Source: Theocolax elegans
Lineage: Eukaryota; Arthropoda; Insecta; Hymenoptera; Cerocephalidae
NCBI GenBank assembly: GCA_026168455.1
Contig: CM047431.1
Location: 10,885,703 to 10,949,702, forward strand
Length of the DNA: 64,000 bases
Direction of reading: 5' to 3'
Positions 1 through 12,211 of the stretch are shown here, piece after piece. Under the pieces are notes generated by a model that was not told the origin of the DNA, ran no database searches, and was given only the letters and a program-made list of their open reading frames with translations. Every line of letters starts with the position of its first letter. The stretch's first letter is position 1. The translations under genes and the position numbers were made by a program.

Positions 1-240
1 GATAATAAAAACATATTTGTAGACGTTTCAAGAAGCCCAGTTAGTATTTATTTTAACGGTATTAATTTTAATGGAATACACATATTTTTAAAAATATGGG
101 CAATTTCATACAAGTTAAAATTTTAATGTACATATCGGTATCATATTAGAAGAACAATATATTTAGTAATATATTGCAGCAATTCATATTAATTATAACT
201 AGGCTTTTTGAAACGTCTACAAATATGTTTTCATTATCAT
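1..240. mobile_element. MITE-like element
   Basis: This AT-rich segment of about 240 bp is bounded by inverted repeats. The left end reads gataataaaaacatatttg and continues through gtagacgtttc. The right end is its complement with a few mismatches. There is no coding capacity. The same element occurs at about 585-826, 18822-19062 and 19978-20215, always flanking foldback FB1. Confidence 0.5.
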
Positions 241-378
241 TGTAACTGCATGTGAATGCAGCAGATAGAACATAGTAAATCATGCCCTACTAGCACACAA
301 CGTTGTAGCAACGTTGTGGCAACGTGTTTTGACAACGTTACAACGTTATTATAAAAGTTTTTGAAAAGTGGACGTTGC
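1..378 (-). repeat. U0: partial inverted copy of the 9.7-kb unit, cut by the window start
   Basis: This stretch is the reverse complement of the start of U1. It holds a MITE-like segment and one arm of foldback FB1. Its small differences (a run ending tttag in the MITE, and ttgacaacg in the arm) match the reverse complement of the right half of the 19-20 kb palindrome rather than its left half. It is therefore best read as the end of another inverted unit that turns into U1 near 370-385 at an AACGTTG motif. The remainder would lie upstream of the window. Confidence 0.6.
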
Positions 379-546
379 TCAACGTATCACAACGTATTTC
401 CACCTATCGCGGCAACTTCCATAAATCTTAGCGGACATATCCACGTTAGCAACGTTGCTCCAACTTTTCAAAACTTTATAATAACGTGTAACGTTGTCAA
501 AACACGTTGCCACAACGTGTACAACGTTGTGTGCTAGTAGGGCATG
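281..546. mobile_element. Foldback FB1, collapsed copy lacking its centre
   Basis: The ends match the FB1 ends at 19104 and 19931 (catgccctactagcac and its complement). Only 266 bp remain, against 828 bp at the U2/U3 centre. Both halves here resemble the right arm of the full copy, so this looks like a turn-around inside one arm rather than an internal deletion. The arms carry repeated AACGTTG motifs. Confidence 0.65.
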
Positions 547-584
547 ATTACTATGTTCTATCTGCTGCATTCACATGCAGTTAC

Positions 585-826
585 AATGATAATGAAAACA
601 TATTTGTAGACGTTTCAAAAGCCTAGTTATAATTAATATGAAATTGCTGCAATATATTACTAAATATATATTGTCTTCAATATGATACCGATTGTACATT
701 AAAATTTTAACTTGTATGAAATTGCCCATATTTTAAAATATGTGTATTCCATTAAATTAATACCGTTAAATAAATACTAACTGGGCTTCTTGAAACGTCT
801 ACTAAATATGTTTTATTATCTTGAAC
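585..826. mobile_element. MITE-like element, U1 copy
   Basis: Same element as at 1-240, in the opposite orientation across FB1. The inverted ends carry the gaaacgtctacaaatatg motif. No coding capacity. Confidence 0.5.
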
Positions 827-1119
827 TGTTTGTGAATGTAGCATTGAGAATAGACTGAGAAATTATTGATTATGAAAGTTAAGCAGCATTGACCGCTGTT
901 ATAAGTGGAGGGGAATAACTAACAACAGAAAATGTGTAATACTTTTTTCATGATTTTATGTTTTTGACAATTTTATGTGTTTTTACCTATTTTTTTAAAG
1001 AATTATACTACATACCTTCTCTTACAACGAAATAATCACGTTATTTAACATGTAAAGAATCATGTGATAAACACGTGTTACGGTATGTGAAATCACTTTT
1101 ATAATAACATGTATAAATA
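827..1119. other. Unassigned AT-rich spacer, U1
   Basis: AT-rich DNA with no convincing ORF. It corresponds to 20216-20544 in U3. It carries a small imperfect palindrome around an acacgtgtt core. I cannot assign it to a family. Confidence 0.3.
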
Positions 1120-2024
1120 CCTTATTGTTTAATTTCTCCTGTTTTTACTATAAGCAAATAACAACATTTTTCCAAAAGAATGTTTGTTTTGGGTCGCTTG
1201 TAACTCTGAAAAAATAAAGATATACTCTCAAACTTAAGTTCAAATAAAGCTGCAATCAAGAACATAAGATTATAGAAAAGGAAGCACAAAAAGGTTTGGT
1301 CAAAGTTACGGAGATAAGCATAAAAAAGCTAGTATGGCTAAAAATCGATACATACTATACTAAAGTATATACTTAAGTAGCTAATATAGTCATTTGTCAT
1401 TATTATGTTGTAAATTTTCATTGAAATCAAATTTTCTACTGATCTAGTAATACACAGCAAAAAATACGGCATTAAAGTATTGCCAAGGACGATTTATTCA
1501 CTAATCAAAAAGATTATAAAAAAAGACTATTTTGTTATGAATAATATTAAATAGAAGACGGAAACAATAAAATTTTGTTTTATTTTTTACATGCGAAATG
1601 TTATAACTTATTATAAAATTCTAACTTATATAAGTTATAAAACTTATAACTTAATTTTGATAAGTCCATTTTTCCGACGGCATTTGAAAGAAGACATCAA
1701 AATCTCTGTAGGAAACAATCGACATTATGACGGTCATATAACTTATACATCGTATACTAACTCTACGAAATCGAAACAAAATTATTATCCTTTAGTTTTA
1801 ATGGGTTTAAAAATGTATTGATTTTTGTCATTTATCTTATTGTTCTTATTCCTTCCACACTTTTGACCAACTAGACCTGGGTTTTTCTTTTCAAACGGTA
1901 AGCTTTGAGATCATATCTCTATAGGTTTTCAAAGTTATAAGCGATCAAAGACAAACATTTTTTGGGGCAAAATTGTTGATATTGCTTATAATTCCGTAAA
2001 AAAGGGCCATTAGCATCTGTAACT
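1120..2024. mobile_element. Foldback FB2, U1 copy
   Basis: This is non-coding DNA whose two sides are imperfect inverted repeats. The left side reads roughly aagcaaataacaac, then a gatcgcttataact-like motif and cttaagt; the right side carries the complements. The middle is a run of ttataact/aagttata palindromes. It ends next to the LTR-B terminus at 2025. U2 and U3 hold the same element. Confidence 0.45.
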
Positions 2025-3105
2025 TGTGATGCTGGTTATAATTCAAATAACGAAAAATATTATTTAAACAAAATTATCCGGATCCCAAAATCATCGAAAA
2101 AGAAAAAAATAATATTAATTTATTAGTCCTGGATTACCCGGTGGACTCACCCAGAGGAAGTTCCGTTAAATAAAATAATAGTTCCGGATAACCTATTAAA
2201 CCGCGTAACGAATATTACAAACCCTTAACAAAATTTAGATATATATAATTATAATTAAGGGGATCTAATAATAGATCCCGTGGCACCACTAACCCACGAG
2301 AGGGAGAACGTTACTTTATAATTAATCAAATAAATAATTTAATTTAATAAGAAAAACGCGCACTGAATTTATCCTTATTGTCCCTACTAAATAAATCAAT
2401 TATTATTTAAATAATTAAAACAACTCACCAAATTCGATGAAATAAAATCAATAGAAATCAATATAATATAAATAATATCCTCGTATACTATTCCTTTTGG
2501 AGATTGATATACAGGGTGTCCCAAAAGTATGGACACACCTGAATATCTCGGAAAATAAGGGTGCTAGGAAAAAACTTTCAATATAAAAGCTTTAGGAAAT
2601 CAAACGATGCATCTGATGGTGACTTCAATTTGACCTTAAGCTTGACCTTCAAGGTTATTTGAAGGTCAAAGAGATTTTTTAAATGGGAACCCCTATTTTT
2701 GACACCGGATTCAGAAAGAGCGAAAAATTTTACGTCCCAAAGCGATGGTTTTCAATTTGTTAGAATGACCGTTCAAAAGGTAAAATGAAGGTTAAATATT
2801 GAAAAATCGTAAACAAGCTATTTTCTTTGAACTTTTTTCGGATTTGTGGGCGAATAAATGTCAGAGTAGATTTTGGGATTAACAACCTTGAGTATCTCGA
2901 CCTTGGAGTTAATTTTCAAGGTCATTCAAAGTCAAAGTAAATTTTTTATGGACAGCCTTATTTCTGACACCGGATTCAAAGAGAGCGGAAAACGTAATGC
3001 CAGAAATGAGTCGCCTTGCCTCTCACGATGGGATGCTTGCTTAACGTGATTCTCCTTTGTCTCTCACGATGGAATGCTTAAGTAAAAAAGTAAAACTAAA
3101 AAATT

Positions 3106-3330
3106 TGCAAAATTGGAAAATTTGCAAAATAAAAAATGTGCAAAATTGGAAAATTTGCAAAAATAAAAAATTTGCAAAATTGAAAAATTTGCAAAAATAA
3201 AAAAATTTGCAAAAATAAAAAATTTGCAAATTTGGAAAATTTGCAAAAATAAAAAATTTGCAAATTCAAAAATTTGCAAAAATGAAAAATTTGCAAAATT
3301 CAAAAATTTGCAAAAATGAAAAATTTGCAA
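3106..3330. repeat. TTTGCAAAA minisatellite in mariner, U1
   Basis: Tandem array of short units of the form aaaaTTTGCAAAAt, roughly 15-17 bp each. It lies just inside the left TIR and its attached subterminal sequence. The long phenylalanine-rich open frames across it are a by-product of the low complexity. Confidence 0.85.
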
Positions 3331-4005
3331 CAATGCAAGACAGGCTGGTGTCCTGCCGGTCAAGGCAAGACAGTCTGATCCAACCGGGTAAAATAAGCCC
3401 TGGATTTGGGTTTAGCAAGTCAAAATACACAAAAACCACGTACACTCATAAAAACTGTTTTACTCCGAATCTTATGATTTTAATATGGATTTTATTCACC
3501 TTTTTCACGGTTTTTTATAACTTTAAAAATTTTTGGGGATGCCTGAGTAAAAGCTACGTTGGATTTCGGATTCAGCACGTCAAATACATAAGAATACATA
3601 GGTCTCGTTCCCAGAATAGACCACTTTTTGAATGCTAGTGTCATTATTATAATAAAAGTATAACTAATAAGATTTCGTCAGTTTTAAGGAATAGATAAAC
3701 ACGACTAATTCTAGCAAATTTATAAAAAAATAGCAAGATTGCAAATTTGAGAAAATGTTTAAATATGCAATAATGTGCAGATATTCAAACATTTAAGAGT
3801 TACACCGGGGGTACCCAGTTAAAATTCTGAGCCCATATTCGTGTACAACAACCCCGAAAACCTCGTGGGTAGTGTTTTCAGTGACTCTGAAAATTTCAAC
3901 GAACAAGTTTGAATTTGGTCTATTAAAGCATTCATTCTGTTTTCAATTATTAGTTTTGTTTTACCAATTCTCAACTTATTCTTCATTTCTTTTATTCATT
4001 TGAAT

Positions 4006-5061
4006 ATGAATCGTCTTTCAGAACGTGAACGAATAACCATTCTCATGATGAGAGGATGGGGTAACATGGTCAGGTCATATCGTCGAGTTGCGGCTTTATT
4101 TAATGCAGAATACCGTTTACCGTTGCAACCAGGAATTTCACAAAAAACAGTTCGAAAACTATTTCTCGTTTTGAGCAAACTGGTAGTGTCAAAGATTGCC
4201 CCAAAAGTGGGAGGCCTAAGATTGCGACTGATGAAGAAACTTCTTTGAATGTGGCATTATCATTCATTGAAAATCCTGGAACCTCTATCAGGCAAGTATC
4301 TCGGGAAACAAATGTTTGTAGGACTTCCGTTCATAGAATTATGAAACTGTTGAAATTTCATCCATATAAAATCAAATTGGTACAAGAATAAATGAGGATG
4401 ATTTTGATCGAAGACTGGAATTTGCCGAATTAATGATGAACCGTATAGATGCGCGGCAAAATTTTTTAAACGAAATAGTATTTTCCGATGAATGTACTTT
4501 TCAGTTAGATGGCACGTTAATCGTCACAATTGTAGGTTCTGGGCATCAGAGAATCCACACTGGTTTTTGGAATCACATACACAACATCCACAAAAACTAA
4601 ATGTTTGGGCAGGTATCATAAACAATAGCATAGTAGGGCCGTTTTTTATAGAAGGTAATTTGACAGGAAAAAAGTATCTAAACATGTTAAGGAATGAAAT
4701 CGTACCTGCGGTTAATGAGATTGTCATACTTTCAACAAGATGGGGCGGCCCCTCATTATGCAATAAACGTGCGTAATTATTTAGATGAAACATTTCCAGG
4801 GCGAGTAATTGGGCGTAGAGGAACTATTGAGTGGCCACCTCGTTCACCTGACATGTCGCCACTAGATTATTTTTTATGGGGCTACGTCAAAAACAAAGTG
4901 TATGCTACTAAACCTGCAAACTTGGAGGAATTACGACAACGTATTATTGACACGATACAGGCAATCCCAAATGAAATGATTCAAGAGCAGCTTCATCATT
5001 TTATGATCGCATGGGGCATTGTCAACTAAAAAATGGAGGGCATTTCGAGCAAGAACTTTAA
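4006..5061 (+). pseudogene. Mariner-like transposase, broken, U1
   Basis: Would cut and join DNA at the TIRs. Recognisable parts are the N-terminal helix-turn-helix (MNRLSERERITILMMRGWGN), the first catalytic Asp in FSDECTF, the second in QQDGAAPHYA and the third in SPLDYFLWG. Disruptions include a lost A near 4160, an in-frame stop near 4389, a small deletion near 4512, the frameshift near 4722 found in all three copies, and an indel near 4985 that alters the C-terminus. It is not functional. Confidence 0.9.
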
Positions 5062-5097
5062 ATGGTAACTGACGATTTCTGAAAGAATTTTCATCTT

Positions 5098-5208
5098 GCC
5101 TTCACAGGCCAGACACCAGCCTGTCTTGCCTTTAACGGCCGGACACCAGCCTGTCTTGCCTTCACCGGCCGGACATCAGCCTGTCTTGCCTTCACCGGCT
5201 AGACATCA
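5098..5208. repeat. 30-bp subterminal direct repeats in mariner, U1
   Basis: Four degenerate units of about 30 bp, each centred on ccggccggacaccagcctg, lie between the transposase and the right TIR. Inverted versions of the same unit lie on the other side of the transposase near 3325-3385. Such a layout could serve as transposase binding sites (inference). Confidence 0.7.
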
Positions 5209-7394
5209 CGTCAATCGTGAGAGGCAAGGGGACTCACGTAATCAAGCACCCCAAAGGCAACAGAACTTACTACGTCCACGTCGTTGTTTCTGGGTAGCGC
5301 TAAAAGTAAGGTTAGTAAATTTACGACAATAGTTTCTAAGTGTTTATGAAATTTAACCTTCAATTAACTTTCTCATGTTCACAACGAAAAACTGTAAAAT
5401 ATCATTTCTGGTATTACGTTTTCCGCTCTCTTTGAATCCGGTGTCAGAAATAAGGCTGTCCATAAAAAATTTACTTTGACCTTTGAATGACTTTAAAATT
5501 AACTCCAAGGTCGAGATACTCAAGGTTGTTAATCCCAAAATCTACTCTGACATTTATTCGCCCACAAATCCGAAAAAAGTTCAAAGAAAATAGCTTGTTT
5601 ACGATTTTTTCAACATTTAAACCTTCATTTTACCTTTGAAGGTCATTCTAACAAATTGAAAACCATCGCTTTGGACGTAAATTTTCGCTCTTTCTGAATC
5701 CGGTGTCAAAAATAGGGGTTCCCATTTAAAAAAATCTCTTTGACCTTCAAATAACCTGAAGGTCAAGCTTAAGGTCAAATTGAAGGTCACCATCAGATGC
5801 ATCGTTTGATTTCCTAAAGCTTTTAAATTGAAAGTTTTTTTCCTAGCACCCTTATTTTCCGAGATATTCAGGTGTGTCCCTACTTTTGGGACACCCTGTA
5901 TATATATATCTGTATATATTTTAATAATTATTCCTCCTTATTTATGTGGAAAATCTATAGATACTCCTTAATCCTTTTTTATCTACAACAATAAATCCTC
6001 GGTAGATATGATCAGAAGATACAGAAATACTCTTTGCGATCGATAGAATCAGAATATATAGAAAACACTACTATCTGGAAGATCGATAGGATCAGATGGC
6101 GATGATCCGTTTTTCCGAGTCACGCCAAAACCTCTTCCCCGATTTCCTATCACCCTCAATCTCCTAATATCCCTATCTATTCTCTCTCTCGTTACCTGCG
6201 AGGGATACGGCAATATTATAATTCTCCAACCCTTCCGTATCCGTCACAGGTGTAATAAAACTACCCGTATTTATCCTACTATAAATAAAAATGACAACTA
6301 ATTTGCATAAGTTATCATTGTCCCAACTAGTATTTCGACTTTCCGTATTTAAGGTAATTACAGTCATATAACGTAATATGCTGTTATATTTACCCATACG
6401 GAAGTCTTATCTCTAATAATATCATCTATTGATTGGTTCATTTAGATCACTAAATTATTCTTTAGTTAACAGCGCTAAATTCAAATATATATTTATCTCC
6501 GTACTCTTATACACATGTTCCCCCACTATCCGCGTTCCGAATTCCCTAGACAATATGCGTGCGATCCCCGTATCGATACGAGCGCGGACCGCGTGTTCAG
6601 TGTGCGCGCGCTTGAATCTAGATCGATTCAAGATGGCGACAACTGAGCGCGGGCCGGCACGTAACAACGTGCCTCGCAAACGTTTCCCCGGGTGTGCGCG
6701 ATCCCCACCGTCGGGAATAGTACCCGGGTACTACCGCGGAGTTGTGCGCATCCGGAGGTGCGCGCACGCACCTGACAAGGCTCCTCAGGCGACGCAGCAA
6801 ACGGCGAAACATCTACAACACCGATGTCAACAACCGCTACCGGAGAGGATTCATAAGTATATTGTATATACTCGTAAGTGTTTTTAATGCCTATAAATGT
6901 TTATAATAATAATTATATTTTTTATCAATTCAACATATACTTCCCTTCCAACAACTCTCTCTCTCTCCTTAACACATAACCCTCCTTACCTTGTTTATTA
7001 TTAATAAACAATATCTATTTATACTTATGTAATTCATTATATCTAAATTATTATTACTAATTCCACCTATTCCTTATCCCTATTTAATACTTACTTTTTG
7101 TAATATTCAACCTATATTATCTTCTTTTTCCTTTCTCAAATTAATAATCAACACACCCATCCGTTGTCATTTTCCTCACATCCCCTACTTATATTATTAA
7201 TATTTATAAACTCCTATATAATTTTCCCATAATACCTGTCCTTACCATTAATTATATTATTTAATAAATATCCATATTAATATATTTCTCTTTTTCAGAT
7301 GCAGCGTGCCAAGGAAGTACCTGTCACCGAGGGCACCCCGGACACGCTGATCCAGAGACAACCTAATAGACCTTCGCATCAATCCAATAGGACA

Positions 7395-7816
7395 ACTATG
7401 GCACGTAAAGTTCGACCAACAACCTCTTCACGGTAAACATTGGATAATGCAAATAATGTAAATTACTCAAACACATGTTTATCTTTAAAGTCACATAATT
7501 CGGTCTTTGTTTTTTAAATTGCTCGTTGAAAAGCGTACTTTACGTCAGTACATTTTAATTTTTGAAAAAAAATTGGTGGATCCAGGTATACGTCCATCTA
7601 TGAAGTTTTTTAAAAAACAAAGTTGCTCCACCTGATGGAAATATAGAAATTGGCATTAACTTGAACGTATTTAGTATGCCATATATCTTAAAGTAGACAA
7701 AATTATATACAAAATCGAAATAAATTCATAATACGATCAAATTTTCCGGAGTTTCGAAAAATTATGTGACGATAATTTTGTTCCGTAGCAAATATTCCTA
7801 ACACATTTTTTTATTC
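7395..7816. other. Unassigned spacer between LTR-B and LTR-A, U1
   Basis: About 420 bp of AT-rich DNA with no convincing ORF, repeated at 11789-12211 and 26834-27257. It lies between two LTRs of different families and may be the pre-insertion sequence. I see no host gene in it. Confidence 0.35.
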
Positions 7817-9752
7817 TGTAACAGATTGACTGCCGCGCGGATGTTTATTTTATTATCGCGGCTGCTCAGCGGTACGTCCGCAGTGTCCGCCCTATCAAAT
7901 CTGTTGCGTGTTAGTGTTAGTAAAAATCATATCTGAAATTAACCGCGAAATAGGGATATCGCGTCGAGCACTTGTCAATTAAAAATATACGGGCTCTTAG
8001 GATCACCAAGCAATCGTACGTGGGTTAAAATTCAATTACTCGATTACCGGATTGAATTTGTATTGAATAAAATGAATTTATTGAAATAAATATAAATACA
8101 AACAACAGACAAAAAATCTATTCGTCGCCGAGGTCTACGCTTTAAATTACAAGTCGGTAAACGACGGACTTGTAGAGAGAGAGAGGAAAATATCGCGAAC
8201 TAAAATAATATGCGCAGATCAACGGCACTAGTATAGCGCATTAAATAAACCATTTATTGTTATTGAACAAAACGCGATCGCGTGAAGTGGTACCACTTAC
8301 TATGTTCTTTACTGGAATAGAATAACGATCAGCTGGGCGGGCGCTTTCCTCTCTTTCTCTCTCTCTCTCTCTCTCCCACAGAGTATTGCACTCGCTACGT
8401 TATTACAGCAAAACTCTGTCGTTTAAACTCCGTAAGAACCTAGTAGAAACACTTATTTTCCCGTATTTTGATTTCGCGTGTGCGGTTTATCACGATGTGG
8501 ATCAGACTAGGAATCTTAAACTCCAAAGATTGTTGAATGCGTGTGTGGAGATTTTGTATGGGTAATATAGCGAGACGCGATCATGTTACTCCATATAGAT
8601 TAGGCTTAAAATGGCTTTCGGTCAAGTCCAGACGTTCCTTTCTTATCGGTTCCTTAGCCTATAGCATCATCTCTCATAATTCACCAACCTACATAGCAAA
8701 TTACTTCATTAAACTTGACACCCCCGACCATAACCCTCGCTCTTCCTCTCGTCATCCACCTAAACCCCTCACATATCTCCCACCACGCACTGAATCATTA
8801 AACAAATCATTCATCATAACATCCACCCGTATCATCAATCAGCTACCTTTCATCACCTTTAATTCCATGTTCATTGATCAATTCAAAGTCATTCTCTTCA
8901 ATCATCTGTTTGGGCTCGACAAGAATGCCTGGTATACACGGATCGAAACCGAGGGCATCACACCTCGGTCCATACCGAATCTCGAGGAGGCCCTGTAGAC
9001 TTTGTATTATTTGTAAATCTGTCTACCTTTGCGTTTTTATTTATTTATTTATTTTTATTTTTATTAATCTAGTTGATGGTATCTTTGCGAGCGATTCGAG
9101 CGATTTATTATTGTATTATACTATTACTTTGTACCTGCTGACAAATTGCGTTTTTATTTATTTATTTATATTGTTAAGTTTGTCAAATCAACTGTTTTTT
9201 GTTTTATTTTTATCGTACATTATATACTCAATTTTATTGTACTGTACACATTTACACTTGTAATTCTATTTCGTTGAAAGCTTGTATTTTATCTTATTTT
9301 GTTATGTAGTTTTAAGATTTTATTTATTTATCTATCTTCTATTTTTTTTGTAACAATTAAAGCTTTGTATCAACCATTAGTGCCTATGGGGTTTCTACCC
9401 TAAATGGCCAAATAAAGACCAAATCAAATCAAATCAAATCTCACTCGCTCCTACTGCGGTATAGGACGAATGGTCCGTTCGCCTGTGTACCAAGGTTGCG
9501 TGGCTATAGGTCGATTTCCGATGGTGCAACACATGGCAAATTCAAGGTAGGCCTTCAGTCAAAATGTACCCACGAGCACTACGACAAAACAAGCACGGCG
9601 AAGCTAAAACACGGGACGCGGTAGAACAACACCTGTCGCGTGTCAAGGCAGCTATTTCTCTCAAGTGCGCGCGAATCTCCCCTTCACATACGCATTCAGG
9701 TGCGCGCGTGAAGCCGATCTCGCCCGTGTAGCCACAACGAACCGAGCCGAGT
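7817..9752 (-). mobile_element. LTR-A (gypsy 3' LTR), truncated, with nested non-LTR copy, U1
   Basis: Equivalent of the U3 LTR at 27258-29292. The terminus tgtaacag is present at 7817. The other end is lost where U1 turns into U2. It is interrupted at 8397-9441 by a 5'-truncated non-LTR retrotransposon. Confidence 0.75.
8397..9441 (+). pseudogene. 5'-truncated non-LTR retrotransposon (RT C-terminus and 3' UTR), U1
   Basis: The coding part runs to the stop at 8996-8998 and is homologous to the C-terminal region of the RT ORF at 42558-43442 (shared KLQRLLN.CVRF and GLKWLSV-type motifs). It ends in an (AAATC)n tail, flanked by the 8-bp target duplication CACTCGCT at 8389-8396 and 9442-9449. 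This copy carries a frameshift near 8550. It has no endonuclease or catalytic RT core, so it is dead on arrival. Confidence 0.82.
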
Positions 9753-9768
9753 GGAATCTGGAAGGGAG

Positions 9769-11788
9769 TGTAACGGTTAGGTATTGTTTACCTTACCATT
9801 TGACGAATTCGAGCGATACAAGTGAACAGTATCGTAGTGTTCTCATCAGCTCGGGCCGTCAAGATTCGACTCGGCTCGGTTCGTTGTGGCTACACGGGCG
9901 AGATCGGCTTCACGCGCGCACCTGAATGCGTATGTGAAGGGGAGATTCGCGCGCACTTGAGAGAAATAGCTGCCTTGACACGCGACAGGTGTTGTTCTAC
10001 CGCGTCCCGTGTTTTAGCTTCGCCGTGCTTGTTTTGTCGTAGTGCTCGTGGGTACATTTTGACTGAAGGCCTACCTTGAATTTGCCATGTGTTGCACCAT
10101 CGGAAATCGACCTATAGCCACGCAACCTTGGTACACAGGCGAACGGACCATTCGTCCTATACCGCAGTAGGAGCGAGTGAGATTTGATTTGATTTGATTT
10201 GGTCTTTATTTGGCCATTTAGGGTAGAAACCCCATAGGCACTAATGGTTGATACAAAGCTTTAATTGTTACAAAAAAAATAGAATAGATATAATATAAAC
10301 TTAAACTACATAACAAAATAAGATAAAATACAAGCTTTCAACGAAATAGAATTACAAGTGTAAATGTGTACAGTACAATAAAATTGAGTATATAATGTAC
10401 GATAAAAATAAAACAAAAAACAGTTGATTTGACAAACTTAACAATATAAATAAATAAATAAAAACGCAATTTGTCAGCAGGTACAAAGTAATAGTATATA
10501 CAATAATAAATCGCTCGAATCGCTCGCAAAGATACCATCAACTAGATTAATAAAATAAATAAATAAATAAATAAAAACGCAAAGGTAGACAGATTTACAA
10601 ATAATACAAAGTCTACAGGGCCTCCTCGGAGATTCGGTATGGTACCGAGTGTGATGGCCCTCGGTTTCGATCCGTGTATACCAGGCATTCTTGTCGAGCC
10701 AAACAGATTATTGAAGAGAATGACTTTGAATTGATCAAATGAACTGGAATTAAGGTGATTAAAGGTACTGATTGATGATACGGGTGGATGTTATTTGAAT
10801 GATTTGTTTAATGATTCAGTGCGTGGTGGGAGATTGTGAGGGGTTTAGGTGGATGACGAGAGGAAGAGCGAGGGTTATGGTCGGGGGTGTCAAGTTAATG
10901 ACAGTAATTTGCTATTAGGGTTGGTGAAATTATGAGAGATGATGCTATAGGCTAAGGAACCGATAAGAAGGAAACGTCTGACTTGACCGAAAGACCATTT
11001 TAAGCCTAATCTATATGGAGTAACATGATCGCGTCTCGCTATATGACCCCATACAAATCTCACACACGCATTCAACATCTTTGAGTTTAAGATTCCTAGT
11101 CTGATCCACATCGTGATAAACCGCACACGCGAAATCAAAATACGGGAAAATAAGTGTTTCTACTAGGTTCTTACGGAGTTTAAACGACAGAGTTTTGCTG
11201 TAATAACGTAGCGAGTGCAATACTCTGTGGGGAGAGAGAGAGAGAGAGAGAAAGAGAGAAAGCGGCCGCCCAGCTGATCGTTATTCTATTCCAGTAAGAA
11301 CATAAGTAAGTGGTACCACTTCACGCGATCGCGTTTTGTTCATAAACAATAAATGGTTTATTTAATGCGCTATACTAGTGCCGTTGACCTGCGCATATTA
11401 TTTTAGTTCGCGATATTTTCCTCTCTCTCTCTACAAGTCCGTCGTTTACCGACTTGTAATTTAAAGCGTAGACCTCGGCGACGAATAGATTTTTTGTCTG
11501 TTGTTGTATTTATATTTATTTCAATAAATTCATTTTATCAATACAAATTCAATCCGGTAATCGAGTAATTGAATTTTAACCCACGTACGATTGCTTTGGT
11601 GATCCTAAGAGCCCGTATATTTTTAATTGACAAGTGCTCGACGCGATATCCCTATTTCGCGGTTAATTTCAGATATGATTTTTACTAACACTAACACGCA
11701 ACAGATTTGATAGGGCGGACACTGCGGACGTACCGCTGAGCAGCCGCGATAATAAAATAAACATCCGCGCGGCAGTCAATCTGTTACA
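9769..11788 (+). mobile_element. LTR-A with nested non-LTR copy, U2
   Basis: Inverted copy of the gypsy 3' LTR, running tgtaacgg to ctgttaca. The polypurine tract ggaatctggaagggag lies just before it at 9753-9768. It is interrupted by the non-LTR copy at 10180-11209. Confidence 0.8.
10180..11209 (-). pseudogene. 5'-truncated non-LTR retrotransposon, U2
   Basis: Inverted counterpart of 27838-28881. AGCGAGTG, the complement of CACTCGCT, flanks it at 10172-10179 and 11210-11217. The coding frame is broken in several places, so no long ORF survives. The 3' tail (tttgattt repeats on the plus strand) lies at 10180-10200. Confidence 0.8.
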
Positions 11789-12211
11789 GAATAAAAAAAT
11801 GTGTTAGGAATATTTGCTACGGAACAAAATTATCGTCACATAATTTTTCGAAACTCCGGAAAATTTGATCGTATTATGAAGTTTATTTCGATTTTGTATA
11901 TAATTTTGTCTACTTTAAGATATATGGCATACTAAATACGTTCAAGTTAATGCCAATTTCTATATTTCCATCAGGTGGAGCAACTTTGTTTTTTAAAAAA
12001 CTTCATAGATGGACGTATACCTGGATCCACCAATTTTTTTTTCAAAAATTAAAATGTACTGACGTAAAGTACGCTTTTCAACGAGCAATTTAAAAACAAA
12101 GACCGAATTATGTGACTTTAAAGATAAACATGTGTTTGAGTAATTTACATTATTTGCATTATCCAATGTTTACCGTGAAGAGGTTGTTGGTCGAACTTTA
12201 CGTGCCATAGT
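11789..12211. other. Unassigned spacer between LTR-A and LTR-B, U2
   Basis: Inverted copy of 26834-27257. AT-rich, with no gene seen. Confidence 0.35.

Larger units (their letters stand above)
2512..5898 (+). mobile_element. Mariner-like (ITm) transposon with ~500-bp TIRs, U1
   Basis: The termini are cagggtgtccc and gggacaccctg, flanked by TA, the standard ITm target site. The terminal inverted repeats are very long, near 500 bp. Inside are a TTTGCAAAA-type minisatellite, copies of a 30-bp repeat, and one transposase gene. The element is inserted in an AT-rich tract of LTR-B. This copy has the most small deletions of the three. Confidence 0.88.
2025..7394 (-). mobile_element. Solo LTR of gypsy family B with nested mariner, U1
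   Basis: Antisense LTR with ends TGT..ACA (minus strand: tgtcctattgg to ccagcatcaca). It is interrupted by a mariner at 2512-5898, and without that insert it is about 2 kb. The LTR is identified by homology to the 5' LTR at 57241-61277, which is followed by a real primer-binding site. No PBS or polypurine tract adjoins this copy, so it is solo. An AGTT repeat abuts both ends, overlapping the LTR terminus by one base at one side. Confidence 0.8.
379..9752 (+). repeat. U1: forward copy of the 9.7-kb composite unit
   Basis: U1 is colinear with about 19750-29192. It differs mainly by many one- or two-base deletions, often in homopolymers, for example in the mariner transposase and TIRs. It contains part of FB1, a MITE, FB2, LTR-B with mariner, an unassigned spacer, and LTR-A with a non-LTR insertion. 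LTR-A is truncated at 9752, where the sequence turns into the inverted unit U2. The indel-rich, substitution-poor difference suggests lower consensus accuracy here than in U3. Confidence 0.85.

Noticed and set aside
3041..3363. Phenylalanine-rich ORFs (and equivalents at 16171-16572 and 22464-22787)
   Set aside because: Translation of the TTTGCAAAA minisatellite in alternate frames; low complexity.
6429..6887. 152-codon ORF and overlapping frames in the GC-rich part of LTR-B (also near 12724-13096, 25888-26321 and 57720-58155)
   Set aside because: Open on several frames and both strands at once, Arg/Ala/Pro-rich, inside an LTR. This is a GC-composition effect, and no domain is seen.
8874..9263. 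129-codon ORF (also 28314-28703)
   Set aside because: Out of frame with the RT and extends into the T-rich 3' UTR; low complexity.
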